DNA from: Hydrococcus rivularis NIES-593
GTDB taxonomy: Bacteria; Cyanobacteriota; Cyanobacteriia; Cyanobacteriales; Microcystaceae
DNA length: 64,000 bases
NCBI RefSeq assembly: GCF_001904635.1
Contig: NZ_MRCB01000015.1
Span: 62,001 to 126,000, forward strand
Reading direction: 5' to 3'
Below, piece after piece: positions 55,988-62,294 of the stretch. How positions within the stretch are numbered: position 1 is the first letter of the stretch; each line of letters starts with the position of its first letter. Under the pieces are notes generated by a model. That model had not been told where the DNA came from. It did not search any database and saw only the letters and a list, made by a program, of their open reading frames with translations. The translations under genes were made by a program, and so were the position numbers.

Positions 55988-57424
55988 TTAATCTATGCCA
56001 CTCCAAGATCTGAGGATGGGTAAGACAAAGGTGATGGGCGCGCGTTCTTCAACGGTGACTCGCACGGCGGTTGTGGTTCCCGGAGAAATTTTCACCTGTG
56101 GACCCTTGGAGGAAGACCACTGATAGCCGCTAAAGGTCGATTTGTCCGGTTGGAGTTCTGCAAATACTTGGATTTGAGGACCTTGAGACATCAGACTCTG
56201 CACGAGGTCTGGATTTCCTACCAAGCTCAAAGCGCCATCTTTAGTGACGGGGAAGGCTGAGACATTGGTAACAGTACCCACAATGCCGCCATATCGTTCT
56301 CGCTGCACCGTGGTAGGCGTAATTTGCATTTTCATGCCTTTTTGGATTTTTTTGCCTTCGCTCACTGGAAGAAAGGCGACACCAACTAGCTTGGCGGATG
56401 GAGCTTCTGCTGCGATAGAACCAAGTCGAGTTCCTTCGCTGAGAACTTGTCCGGGAGCCACTGCTAGTTCTAATATGCGTCCGCTGTATTTACTGGTAAT
56501 TTGGCTTCCCTTGGCTTGTAGTTCCAATTGGCCGATAATCCGTTTTGTTTCGAGGATCTGATTTTGTCGGTTAATTGAAGCTTGAAAATCTTGTTCGGCG
56601 AGAGTTTTTTCTTGAGTGTCTAGATCTTTCAATTGTGCTTGGAGGCTGACGATCTGGTTGAGGTTTTGGCGATAGCTGGTTTCTGCCTCAACTTGCCTGA
56701 CATCGAGTGCCTTTAACTGACTTTTAATATCGGCGATCCTCGCGAGACCATCTAGGTAAGTCTGTTGTGCTTCTAGTACGGTATCCTGTGAAATCGCCCC
56801 TTCATTCTGCAACCATTTGCGTCTCTCCAGCCTTTCCTTGAGAGTCGGAGCCAATGCCTGAGAGTCCTGCAAGCGTTGCCGTAGGTCTAGTCGCTGTTGT
56901 TCGAGTGCGAGCAGTCCTTTATCTCTAAGAATAGGACTCAGCTCCTGAGTGACTCGGAGGTTTTGCAAAATCCCTTGACGCTGCTGGGCGATCGCAACTT
57001 TTGCCAGTTGGGTGCGTTGGTATTGCAGCAGTTTAGCGTCCCGATCCTGGGCTTGTAGTTCCACTAGCTTGTCGCGCTGCTGCTGTAATTGCTTCTTGAT
57101 GTCTGATTTGTCAATCGTTGCCAGCACCTGTCCTTTTTTTACGTAGTCGCCAACTTGTACGTTGACGGTCTGCAACTGCCCCGAACTAGATGATTGGAAA
57201 GACACGACTTTGCTCGGATAGACTAATACGCCTTGACCGGAAACCGCGATTGGAACTCGACCCAGAATACTCCAGCTTAGCCCTGCCGCTACCAAGGTGC
57301 CGAGGGCGGTCAACGGCAGCCAATGCTTGGGACTGACGACTTGCACGAGGCGGTCTAGCCGTTCGGGAGAAGCAGAACGTTCTAGAGCTTTTTGGCGAAA
57401 CAGGTTGCTTTTTTCGGTAACCAT
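55988..57424 (-). CDS. HlyD-family secretion adaptor (NHLP system)
   Basis: A 478-aa membrane fusion protein with one N-terminal helix (about 37-55), a biotinyl-lipoyl-like half (SGQLQTVNVQVGDYVKKGQ), a very long coiled-coil arm (about 105-280: QLQQQRDKLVELQAQDRDAK onward), and a beta-barrel region containing SKYSGRILELAVAPGQVL. It should link the ABC exporter to the cell envelope. The length and domain order fit the NHLP bacteriocin-system HlyD subfamily. The gene is followed at a two-base gap by the C39 exporter gene. Confidence 0.93.
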   Translation of the reverse strand: MVTEKSNLFRQKALERSASPERLDRLVQVVSPKHWLPLTALGTLVAAGLSWSILGRVPIAVSGQGVLVYPSKVVSFQSSSSGQLQTVNVQVGDYVKKGQVLATIDKSDIKKQLQQQRDKLVELQAQDRDAKLLQYQRTQLAKVAIAQQRQGILQNLRVTQELSPILRDKGLLALEQQRLDLRQRLQDSQALAPTLKERLERRKWLQNEGAISQDTVLEAQQTYLDGLARIADIKSQLKALDVRQVEAETSYRQNLNQIVSLQAQLKDLDTQEKTLAEQDFQASINRQNQILETKRIIGQLELQAKGSQITSKYSGRILELAVAPGQVLSEGTRLGSIAAEAPSAKLVGVAFLPVSEGKKIQKGMKMQITPTTVQRERYGGIVGTVTNVSAFPVTKDGALSLVGNPDLVQSLMSQGPQIQVFAELQPDKSTFSGYQWSSSKGPQVKISPGTTTAVRVTVEERAPITFVLPILRSWSGID

Positions 57425-57455
57425 AAGATTGCGAATTGTTAATTGCGAATTGGTC

Positions 57456-58553
57456 TTACCTGCCTTGAATCTTTTTGAGCATCCAATTAAATCTGGTACC
57501 AGCCAATGCTACTTGAGCTAAGAAATCGGAATTGATTTCGTTTTCATAGTTGCAGTCTTCATCTAGGGACTGACCCTTGCTATAGCTGAGCCTGCCATAG
57601 CCGAGGCGACTAATTATTCCCTGCTGTTTGTCGGCAAGCAAAATTGCCAGCACTCGATAAAACCGGGCAGCAAAACCCTCATCGTGTAACAGTTTTGCCG
57701 CTAACCGCCACCGAGGAATCGACAATACTAGCGAATCTTCGATCGCTGCGACAGCAACTCCAGGAGGACTCGCCTCTACAAAAGAGGTTTCTCCTACTAA
57801 GTCGCCTTTAGATAATCTGGCGAACTCCCGTCCCGAAATTTCGCTGCCTTCTAAGTTTGAAAAAGCCCGCATCAAGGGATTGCCATCATTCTCGGAGACG
57901 GAAAGGGTCAATTTTCCATCCAGTAGAATATACAGCGCCTCAATCGGTCTTCCTCCACGGACGAGAACCGTACCCGCAGGAATTCTCGTCGCACTTCCGG
58001 CAGAAATCATCCAATCGATGTCGCTATCGTGCAGTTCTGCAAATACAAAGAGGATTTCTCGCAACTGAGGTTGACCGAGAACGATGGTACTATGACCGAT
58101 CTCGGAAACCATTTTTGCCTGTCTGTCTGCAAGTTGAATTGCGATCGCTCGATAGAGATGAGCGGCAAAACTAAGATCTTCTTGCAGTTTTTGGGTCAGT
58201 TGCTGCTGCGGCACTGACAAGATTAGCGACTTTTCGATCGCTTTGACGGTAGTAGCGGACAGGGAAGCCTCTAAGAAGGGCATTTCTCCCAGCATCTCTC
58301 CGCTTGATAATCTGGCGATCTCGCGCCCTGACATTTCGCCACCTTCTAAGGCAGCAAAAGCGCGACCCAAGGGATTGTTGTCAGCTTGAGAGACGGAAAC
58401 TGTTAATGCACCATCTAATAAAATATATAGTGCCTCGACAGGTTGTCCTTGACGGAGTATTGTCGTACTGGGAGGAATTTCTTCCTGAGTCCCCGTCGCC
58501 AGCAACCAGTCAATATCGCTATTACTAAGTTCTTTGAGTAGAACGTCTGTCAT
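57456..58553 (-). CDS. Protein with two cyclic-nucleotide-binding-type domains
   Basis: The 365-aa protein consists of two homologous halves (about 1-165 and 170-335), each a CAP-like beta roll: ILRQGQPVEALYILLDGALTV and VLVRGGRPIEALYILLDGKL, then GREIARLSSGEMLGEMPFLE and GREFARLSKGDLVGETSFVE. The phosphate-binding cassette Arg/Glu appear as GEMPFLEASLS and GETSFVEASPP, without the usual R-x-A, so nucleotide binding is doubtful. No DNA-binding domain is present. Such proteins recur in NHLP export clusters and may sense or scaffold the exporter. Thirty-one bases separate it from HlyD. Confidence 0.87.
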   Translation of the reverse strand: MTDVLLKELSNSDIDWLLATGTQEEIPPSTTILRQGQPVEALYILLDGALTVSVSQADNNPLGRAFAALEGGEMSGREIARLSSGEMLGEMPFLEASLSATTVKAIEKSLILSVPQQQLTQKLQEDLSFAAHLYRAIAIQLADRQAKMVSEIGHSTIVLGQPQLREILFVFAELHDSDIDWMISAGSATRIPAGTVLVRGGRPIEALYILLDGKLTLSVSENDGNPLMRAFSNLEGSEISGREFARLSKGDLVGETSFVEASPPGVAVAAIEDSLVLSIPRWRLAAKLLHDEGFAARFYRVLAILLADKQQGIISRLGYGRLSYSKGQSLDEDCNYENEINSDFLAQVALAGTRFNWMLKKIQGR

Positions 58554-58646
58554 AATATAACTCCCTTGTAGATGAGAAAATCGGGAAGTATTTTTCGAGG
58601 GACTCTTGGCTTGTGAGACTGTTGCGGTGAAAGCGACGCACTTTAA

Positions 58647-58934
58647 TTAGCAGTAAAGCGTTACATCTTCGTTGCATATATCTGCAAGATAAGACAGAGA
58701 CTTGAAACGAAGACCAACGATTTGCTCGTAAAGAGGATTTAGTTTGCACAACGGTGGAATGTAAAGGATTGTGCGACCAAACAATGAGATTTTCCGCTCA
58801 AAAGGACACTGCGCTGGGACGAGCTTGCAGATAAACCTAGCAACTTGAGGATCGCGAATATCTATATCTTCAAGCCACTGGCGCAACGGATGCAGTAGAG
58901 CGCTATCCAAAACAGTTTTAGCTATGCTTATCAT
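58647..58934 (-). CDS. Mo-dependent nitrogenase C-terminal domain-like protein
   Basis: A 95-aa protein whose C-terminal 55 residues match the Mo-dependent nitrogenase C-terminal family (PF06967): CKLVPAQCPFERKISLFGRT, IPPLCKLNPLYEQIVGL and SYLADICNEDVTLYC, with the conserved Cys positions. In cyanobacteria the family is common outside nitrogenase and its function is unknown. No nif genes are in this window. Its position, between the fifth precursor gene and the cNMP-type gene, suggests a part in the secretion system (inference). Confidence 0.82.
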   Translation of the reverse strand: MISIAKTVLDSALLHPLRQWLEDIDIRDPQVARFICKLVPAQCPFERKISLFGRTILYIPPLCKLNPLYEQIVGLRFKSLSYLADICNEDVTLYC

Positions 58935-58975
58935 GGTTAACTCGCCTCCATACAGTTAAACGCTCGTGCTAGCGA

Positions 58976-59212
58976 CTATTTCGATTCCCACTCGGTATGC
59001 TGATACTCGCTACGATCGCCTTTTGGTAATTGCATCGATTTATAATCATCGAATGATGGCATCGGCGGCATCGGCGGCATTGACGGCATTGACGGCATTG
59101 CGTCCATTTTCCAGGGGTTGGGGTAATAATGCTCTCCCTCATAACCTCCTGCGATCGATTCCAACTCTTCCTTTTTAAGTTCGAGATCGTTGAATTTGCG
59201 TTCTTCAGACAT
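58976..59212 (-). CDS. Gly-Gly leader precursor with Met-Pro-Ser-rich core
   Basis: The start ATG 59212 follows AAGGAGA at good spacing; 30 further codons upstream are open but have no start signal. The product is 78 aa: a 23-aa leader ending ELESIAGG and a 55-aa core after the cleavage site. The core has a Pro-rich aromatic start (YYPNPW), a repeat MPSMPSMPPMPPMPS, and an acidic or polar end. It contains no Cys, and no modifying enzyme is adjacent. The leader ending fits cleavage by the C39 exporter encoded downstream. It is likely a secreted small protein; a bacteriocin or biofilm role is possible. Confidence 0.82.
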   Translation of the reverse strand: MSEERKFNDLELKKEELESIAGGYEGEHYYPNPWKMDAMPSMPSMPPMPPMPSFDDYKSMQLPKGDRSEYQHTEWESK

Positions 59213-59315
59213 TGTTAGTCTCCTTTTCGATTTGTTGTTTTTTGTTTGAACTGAAAGTTCAGCTTTCGTATCTTTGTTGATAGTCTTATCGTAGAGATTC
59301 AACTAAAAATAAACA

Positions 59316-59356
59316 TCCGATCGATGTCACGAACTTACCCCTGACAAATGTCACGG
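59316..59356 (-). promoter_or_regulatory. Tandem TGACAAATGTCA-type boxes, unit 1
   Basis: Two related boxes, CGATCGATGTCACG (from 59318) and TGACAAATGTCACG (from 59342), begin exactly 24 bp apart, about 105-145 bp upstream of the Met-Pro-Ser precursor start. The same arrangement occurs in front of two other units (60895-60935 and 62171-62212). The core TGACA-TT-TGTCA is palindromic, as for a dimeric regulator. Confidence 0.7.
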
Positions 59357-59418
59357 TTTTTATTGATAGCGAAATAGATAGTTTTCTCTGACTTTCGTTG
59401 AGTGCGATCGCGAAAGTT

Positions 59419-59526
59419 ATACCAGGTTGCAATCAAGTGCGAGCGTCTCGCTCGCATCTCGTCCGCTTTTAAGGAATTTGCGAGCAAGATGCTCGCACTA
59501 CTCACAAATCAATTAAAATTGCTATA
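59419..59526. repeat. Family B-like repeat, degenerate copy 3
   Basis: The right end AAATCAATTAAAATTGCTAT resembles the right ends at 7819 and 22825, while the left end (GGTTGCAATCAAG) is degenerate. The interior has two hairpins made of GCGAGC/GCTCGC units (59439-59455 and 59479-59497). Confidence 0.5.
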
Positions 59527-59590
59527 GAGAATTCTTCTATCTTTCATTGACTGCTTAAGCGTTTTTGGGTAGAGTGAAACCTAAAAGAAA

Positions 59591-59631
59591 CCAGCCAGTT
59601 ATCTCTACTAATAAAGTAGGTTACTGGCTGG
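59591..59631 (-). terminator. Hairpin after the small membrane protein gene
   Basis: The perfect stem CCAGCCAGT / ACTGGCTGG (nine pairs) contains an inner CTACT/AGTAG stem. It lies 112 bp downstream (leftward) of the gene at 59743-59988. A T-run on the minus strand is weak. Confidence 0.5.
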
Positions 59632-59742
59632 GATGACAATCAACTCTCAGCAAAGCATTCATATCTTATTGGGTTATTCAATATTTATATAACTGTCCAG
59701 TGCGATCGCAATCTCTTTTATAAGAACAACCGCTGTTTCAGT

Positions 59743-59988
59743 CTATCTAGAAGAATTAATTTGCCACATTTTTTCTAAAAGTTCTTTCTGCTGATGTAAA
59801 GTAATAGGATAGTGTTGGGTGCGAAATTTTTGAAACAAAAACATTCCTAAAACTAGGCAAAGCGGCACTAGGAGGAAACTTGTTACTCCCAAGAAAAATT
59901 GAGGTTTGCTTTGACAGATTTGGTTTGAATAATTCTGCTGGGTAGCGATATATTCTGGATGCTTGAAAGAAGTGAAGTTGAGCGGCAT
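59743..59988 (-). CDS. Small single-helix membrane protein
   Basis: An 81-aa protein with one membrane helix (FFLGVTSFLLVPLCLVLGMF, about residues 31-50) and no Gly-Gly leader motif. It is flanked by precursor genes, so an immunity or accessory role in the secretion system is possible but not shown. No family recognised. Confidence 0.6.
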   Translation of the reverse strand: MPLNFTSFKHPEYIATQQNYSNQICQSKPQFFLGVTSFLLVPLCLVLGMFLFQKFRTQHYPITLHQQKELLEKMWQINSSR

Positions 59989-60086
59989 AATGTCCTCATT
60001 GCGATCGAAACTTTTAACTAAAAACTCTTAAGAAAACAGTCAAGCTGAGCTGCTCAACTGCTATACCAAGCTGCAATTCTATCGAC

Positions 60087-60374
60087 TTAACGTTTTTTGT
60101 TTAAGTCCGAACCTCCAATTTTAGGGATGTCATCTGCCGATCCAAGTCCCAAGCCAATAAATTGGAAAGCACCAGTGATTATGTGCAAAGACTTGAAAAC
60201 AAATGATGATGAACTACCTTCAGGAGTCACAGTGGTTTGCCGAGCGATCGACGTGGCACTTTCCTCATAAAAAGAGCTAGAAAAAAATATATCTGCACCA
60301 CCTGCAACAGCATCTAATTCTTCCTCGGATAATTCTTCAGCTTCACCACCCATGGGAGCGATTTCGTCTGACAT
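60087..60374 (-). CDS. Gly-Gly leader precursor, divergent member
   Basis: From ATG 60374 (AAGGAGG directly upstream) the product is 95 aa: a 26-aa leader with LSEEELDAVAGG and a 69-aa core. The core is Ser-rich at first (FFSSSFYEESATS), then hydrophobic (FKSLHIITGAFQFIGLGLG), without Cys. The leader end matches the other precursors, but the core differs from the three-gene family. The hydrophobic segment could be membrane-active. Confidence 0.82.
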   Translation of the reverse strand: MSDEIAPMGGEAEELSEEELDAVAGGADIFFSSSFYEESATSIARQTTVTPEGSSSSFVFKSLHIITGAFQFIGLGLGSADDIPKIGGSDLNKKR

Positions 60375-60411
60375 AATTTCCTCCTTAATTTGTAGGATTT
60401 TCAAGTTTGGT

Positions 60412-60459
60412 CAAGCAGAGGTTAATCCCTCTTAGATTTCAGAAGAAAACCTCTGCTTG
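60412..60459. repeat. CAAGCAGAGGT hairpin, spacer copy 1
   Basis: Perfect 12-bp inverted repeat (CAAGCAGAGGTT / AACCTCTGCTTG) between two precursor genes. It is one of five related hairpins at 60412, 60793, 61304, 61686 and 62068, each beside a precursor gene. Confidence 0.75.
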
Positions 60460-60483
60460 AGGTTGAGGTTAGATAGGTATTAT

Positions 60484-60750
60484 CTAGCCAGCGCCGTTGA
60501 TGAACTCAGTAATCTGATCGGCATCAGTTTTCACCGCATCAGCAGCGATTAGAGATACAGTTTCACTGCCATTGCGATTGGAAGAGACTTTCTGAGCGGC
60601 GACTAGCTGATTTTGAGCGAAGTCGGTAGAACCCTTCTGGAACAGTGCTTGAGGTCCTCCTCCGAGAATGAATACACCGCCTGCGACAGCATCCAATTCT
60701 TGCTCAGACATCTCTACAGAGGCATTGATTTTGTTGGTTGGTTCTGTCAT
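60484..60750 (-). CDS. Gly-Gly leader precursor, paralogue A
   Basis: An 88-aa precursor: a 25-aa leader ending EQELDAVAGG, then a 63-aa core beginning VFILGGGPQALFQ. The core is mostly small, polar and charged residues (QNQLVAAQKVSSNRNGSETV, then DADQITEFINGAG), and it lacks Cys. It closely resembles paralogues B and C upstream, differing mainly just after the cleavage site. A TAGGAG ribosome-binding site precedes the ATG. It should be processed by the C39 exporter; activity unknown. Confidence 0.86.
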   Translation of the reverse strand: MTEPTNKINASVEMSEQELDAVAGGVFILGGGPQALFQKGSTDFAQNQLVAAQKVSSNRNGSETVSLIAADAVKTDADQITEFINGAG

Positions 60751-60792
60751 GATTTACTCCTAAATTGGTTAAGTAACGTGTTTTAGTTTGAG

Positions 60793-60845
60793 CAAGCAGA
60801 GGTTTCTCTCCTGTAAGATTGATTGGTTTGGGGAACTTCTGCTTC
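60793..60845. repeat. CAAGCAGAGGT hairpin, spacer copy 2
   Basis: Left arm CAAGCAGAGGTT and right arm AACTTCTGCTT, with one mismatch, about 45 bp upstream of the paralogue A start. Belongs to the five-member hairpin family. Confidence 0.6.
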
Positions 60846-60894
60846 GTTCCTTTTGGAACTATATTCATCGTAGAAATTTAAGCAAGAATCAACA

Positions 60895-60935
60895 TCTGAT
60901 AAATGTCACGAGCTTGTCCCTGACAAATGTCACGG
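60895..60935 (-). promoter_or_regulatory. Tandem TGACAAATGTCA-type boxes, unit 2
   Basis: TGATAAATGTCACG (from 60897) and TGACAAATGTCACG (from 60921) are 24 bp apart, 145-185 bp upstream of the paralogue A start. Between boxes and gene the minus strand has a conserved block ATGAATATAGTT shared with unit 3, probably including the promoter. Confidence 0.72.
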
Positions 60936-61059
60936 TTCCTATTGATAACAAAATAAGTATTTTCTCTGATTCGGAATCCGAGCGATCGCTTTGCAATGAA
61001 ATCTGTTTTTTATAGTTCGGAATAGCAAACTCATTCGCTATAAATGATTGATAGAAAGC

Positions 61060-61140
61060 CAGAGAATCAATTCTCTGTCTAATCCCTTAAGTCCTATAAG
61101 ACGGACTTAAATTTTGAGCCAAGAAATTCATTTCTTGGTT
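61060..61140. repeat. Triple-hairpin dispersed repeat, copy 2
   Basis: The three hairpins follow in the same order as at 4624-4709: CAGAGAAT-CA-ATTCTCTG (61060-61077), TTAAGTCC / GGACTTAA (61087-61110) and CCAAGAAAT / ATTTCTTGG (61119-61138). Confidence 0.8.
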
Positions 61141-61303
61141 AACTGCAATCAGAATGAAATAACCCTGTCTTAGATGAATGAAACACGAATAGGGATTGAG
61201 CTAGGCTCAGTCCCTACAGATTGCCGTATTCTACTTATCTGAAAATTGTTGTAAAATCGATGCAAGCATTGATGCTTGCTTGGTTAAGTGTTTTCAGTCT
61301 GAA

Positions 61304-61352
61304 CAAGCAGAGGTCGATCGCTCACGATATTGATGAGCAAGACCTCTGCTTG
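61304..61352. repeat. CAAGCAGAGGT hairpin, spacer copy 3
   Basis: Perfect 12-bp inverted repeat CAAGCAGAGGTC / GACCTCTGCTTG, downstream (leftward) of paralogue B. Same family as the spacer hairpins at 60412 and 61686. Confidence 0.75.
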
Positions 61353-61377
61353 GAGCGTCAGGTTAGAGCGGTGTTAT

Positions 61378-61647
61378 TTAGCTAACGCCGTTGATGAACT
61401 TGGTGATCTGGTCGGCATCGGTTTTAACCGCATCAGCAGCGACCAGAGAGATGGTGTCGCTACCATCGCGATTGGAAGAGACTTTCTGAGCAGCTTGTAG
61501 CTGGTTTTGAGCGAAGTCGGTAGACCCATCTTGAAACAGAGCTTGAGGTACATTTCCGCCTAAAACGACGGTACCGCCTGCAACAGCATCTAATTCTTGT
61601 TCGGAAAGTTCCATCGAGGCATTGATTTTGTTGCTTGGTTCTGTCAT
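61378..61647 (-). CDS. Gly-Gly leader precursor, paralogue B
   Basis: An 89-aa precursor with a 25-aa leader (EQELDAVAGG) and a 64-aa core starting TVVLGGNVPQALFQ. It is nearly identical to paralogue C; only a central patch differs (SSNRDGSDTISLVAAD here, against SSNRNGSETVSLIAAD in A and C). No Cys in the core. TAGGAG precedes the ATG. The spacer to paralogue C is 112 bp and carries a hairpin. Confidence 0.86.
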   Translation of the reverse strand: MTEPSNKINASMELSEQELDAVAGGTVVLGGNVPQALFQDGSTDFAQNQLQAAQKVSSNRDGSDTISLVAADAVKTDADQITKFINGVS

Positions 61648-61685
61648 GATTTACTCCTAAGTTGGTAAAGTGTTTTCAGTTTGGG

Positions 61686-61734
61686 CAAGCAAAGGTCGAT
61701 CGCTTGCTATATTGGTAAGGACAACCTCTGCTTG
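61686..61734. repeat. CAAGCAGAGGT hairpin, spacer copy 4
   Basis: Imperfect version (CAAGCAAAGGTC / AACCTCTGCTTG) between paralogues B and C. Same family as the other spacer hairpins. Confidence 0.6.
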
Positions 61735-61759
61735 GAGCGTCAGGTTAGAGCGGTATTAT

Positions 61760-62029
61760 TTAGCTAACGCCGTTGATGAACTTGGTGATCTGGTCGGCAT
61801 CGGTTTTAACTGCATCAGCAGCGATTAGAGATACAGTTTCACTGCCATTGCGATTGGAAGAGACTTTCTGAGCAGCTTGTAGCTGGTTTTGAGCGAAGTC
61901 GGTAGACCCATCTTGAAACAGAGCTTGAGGTACATTTCCGCCTAAAACGACGGTACCACCTGCAACAGCATCTAATTCTTGTTCGGAAAGTTCCATCGAG
62001 GCATTGATTTTGTTGCTTGGTTCTGTCAT
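61760..62029 (-). CDS. Gly-Gly leader precursor, paralogue C
   Basis: An 89-aa precursor with the same leader and core start as paralogue B, but with the central patch NGSETVSLIAAD of paralogue A. The DNA of that patch (about 60 bases) is identical to paralogue A, which suggests gene conversion. No Cys. TAGGAG precedes the ATG. The first gene of the leftward series, it has its own operator pair upstream at 62171-62212. Confidence 0.86.
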   Translation of the reverse strand: MTEPSNKINASMELSEQELDAVAGGTVVLGGNVPQALFQDGSTDFAQNQLQAAQKVSSNRNGSETVSLIAADAVKTDADQITKFINGVS

Positions 62030-62067
62030 GATTTACTCCTAAGTTGGTAAAGTGTTTTCAGTTTGGG

Positions 62068-62119
62068 CAAGCAGAGGTTTCTCGAATACAAAATTGATTT
62101 GTTTTGGGAACTTCTGCTT
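62068..62119. repeat. CAAGCAGAGGT hairpin, spacer copy 5
   Basis: Left arm CAAGCAGAGGTTT and right arm AACTTCTGCTT, very similar to the hairpin at 60793-60845. It lies in the leader of paralogue C. Confidence 0.6.
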
Positions 62120-62170
62120 CGTTTCTTTTTGAAACTATATTCATAGTAAAAATTCAACCAAGAACAAACA

Positions 62171-62212
62171 TCTGATAAATGTCATGAGCCTACCCCTGAT
62201 AAATGTCATGGT
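62171..62212 (-). promoter_or_regulatory. Tandem TGACAAATGTCA-type boxes, unit 3
   Basis: TGATAAATGTCATG occurs twice, from 62173 and from 62197, 24 bp apart, 140-185 bp upstream of the paralogue C start. The PhnD-like gene starts on the opposite strand 83 bp away, so the boxes might serve both directions. Confidence 0.72.
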
Positions 62213-62294
62213 TGCTAACTCGCACTTATAGATAATTCTCTGTGACTTGCGTTAAGTGCGATCGCATAAATTCTTCTTAAACGTCTATTAACTT

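Larger units (their letters stand above)
59303..59742. other. 440-bp spacer inside the secretion island
   Basis: The spacer holds tandem operator boxes (59318-59356), a family B-like repeat (59419-59526) and a hairpin (59591-59631). No protein gene was seen. Confidence 0.6.
60751..61377. other. 627-bp spacer between precursor paralogues
   Basis: The spacer contains hairpins at 60793-60845 and 61304-61352, the operator pair at 60895-60935, a triple-hairpin repeat at 61060-61140, and a perfect GCAAGCAT/ATGCTTGC hairpin at 61262-61279. No protein gene was accepted; a 75-aa frame on the plus strand (60788-61015) is spurious. Confidence 0.6.

Noticed and set aside
58976-59302. Longer version of the Met-Pro-Ser precursor from 59302
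   Set aside because: The first 30 codons run back towards the operator region and lack a ribosome-binding site; ATG 59212 has AAGGAGA at good spacing and gives a leader of normal length.
60788-61015. 75-aa plus-strand frame between precursor paralogues
   Set aside because: It runs through the hairpin and operator boxes, which are conserved as DNA in other spacers where the frame is not kept.
59591-62119. CRISPR array suggested by the regular hairpins
   Set aside because: The repeats are inverted, not direct, are irregularly spaced by precursor genes, and no cas genes are present.
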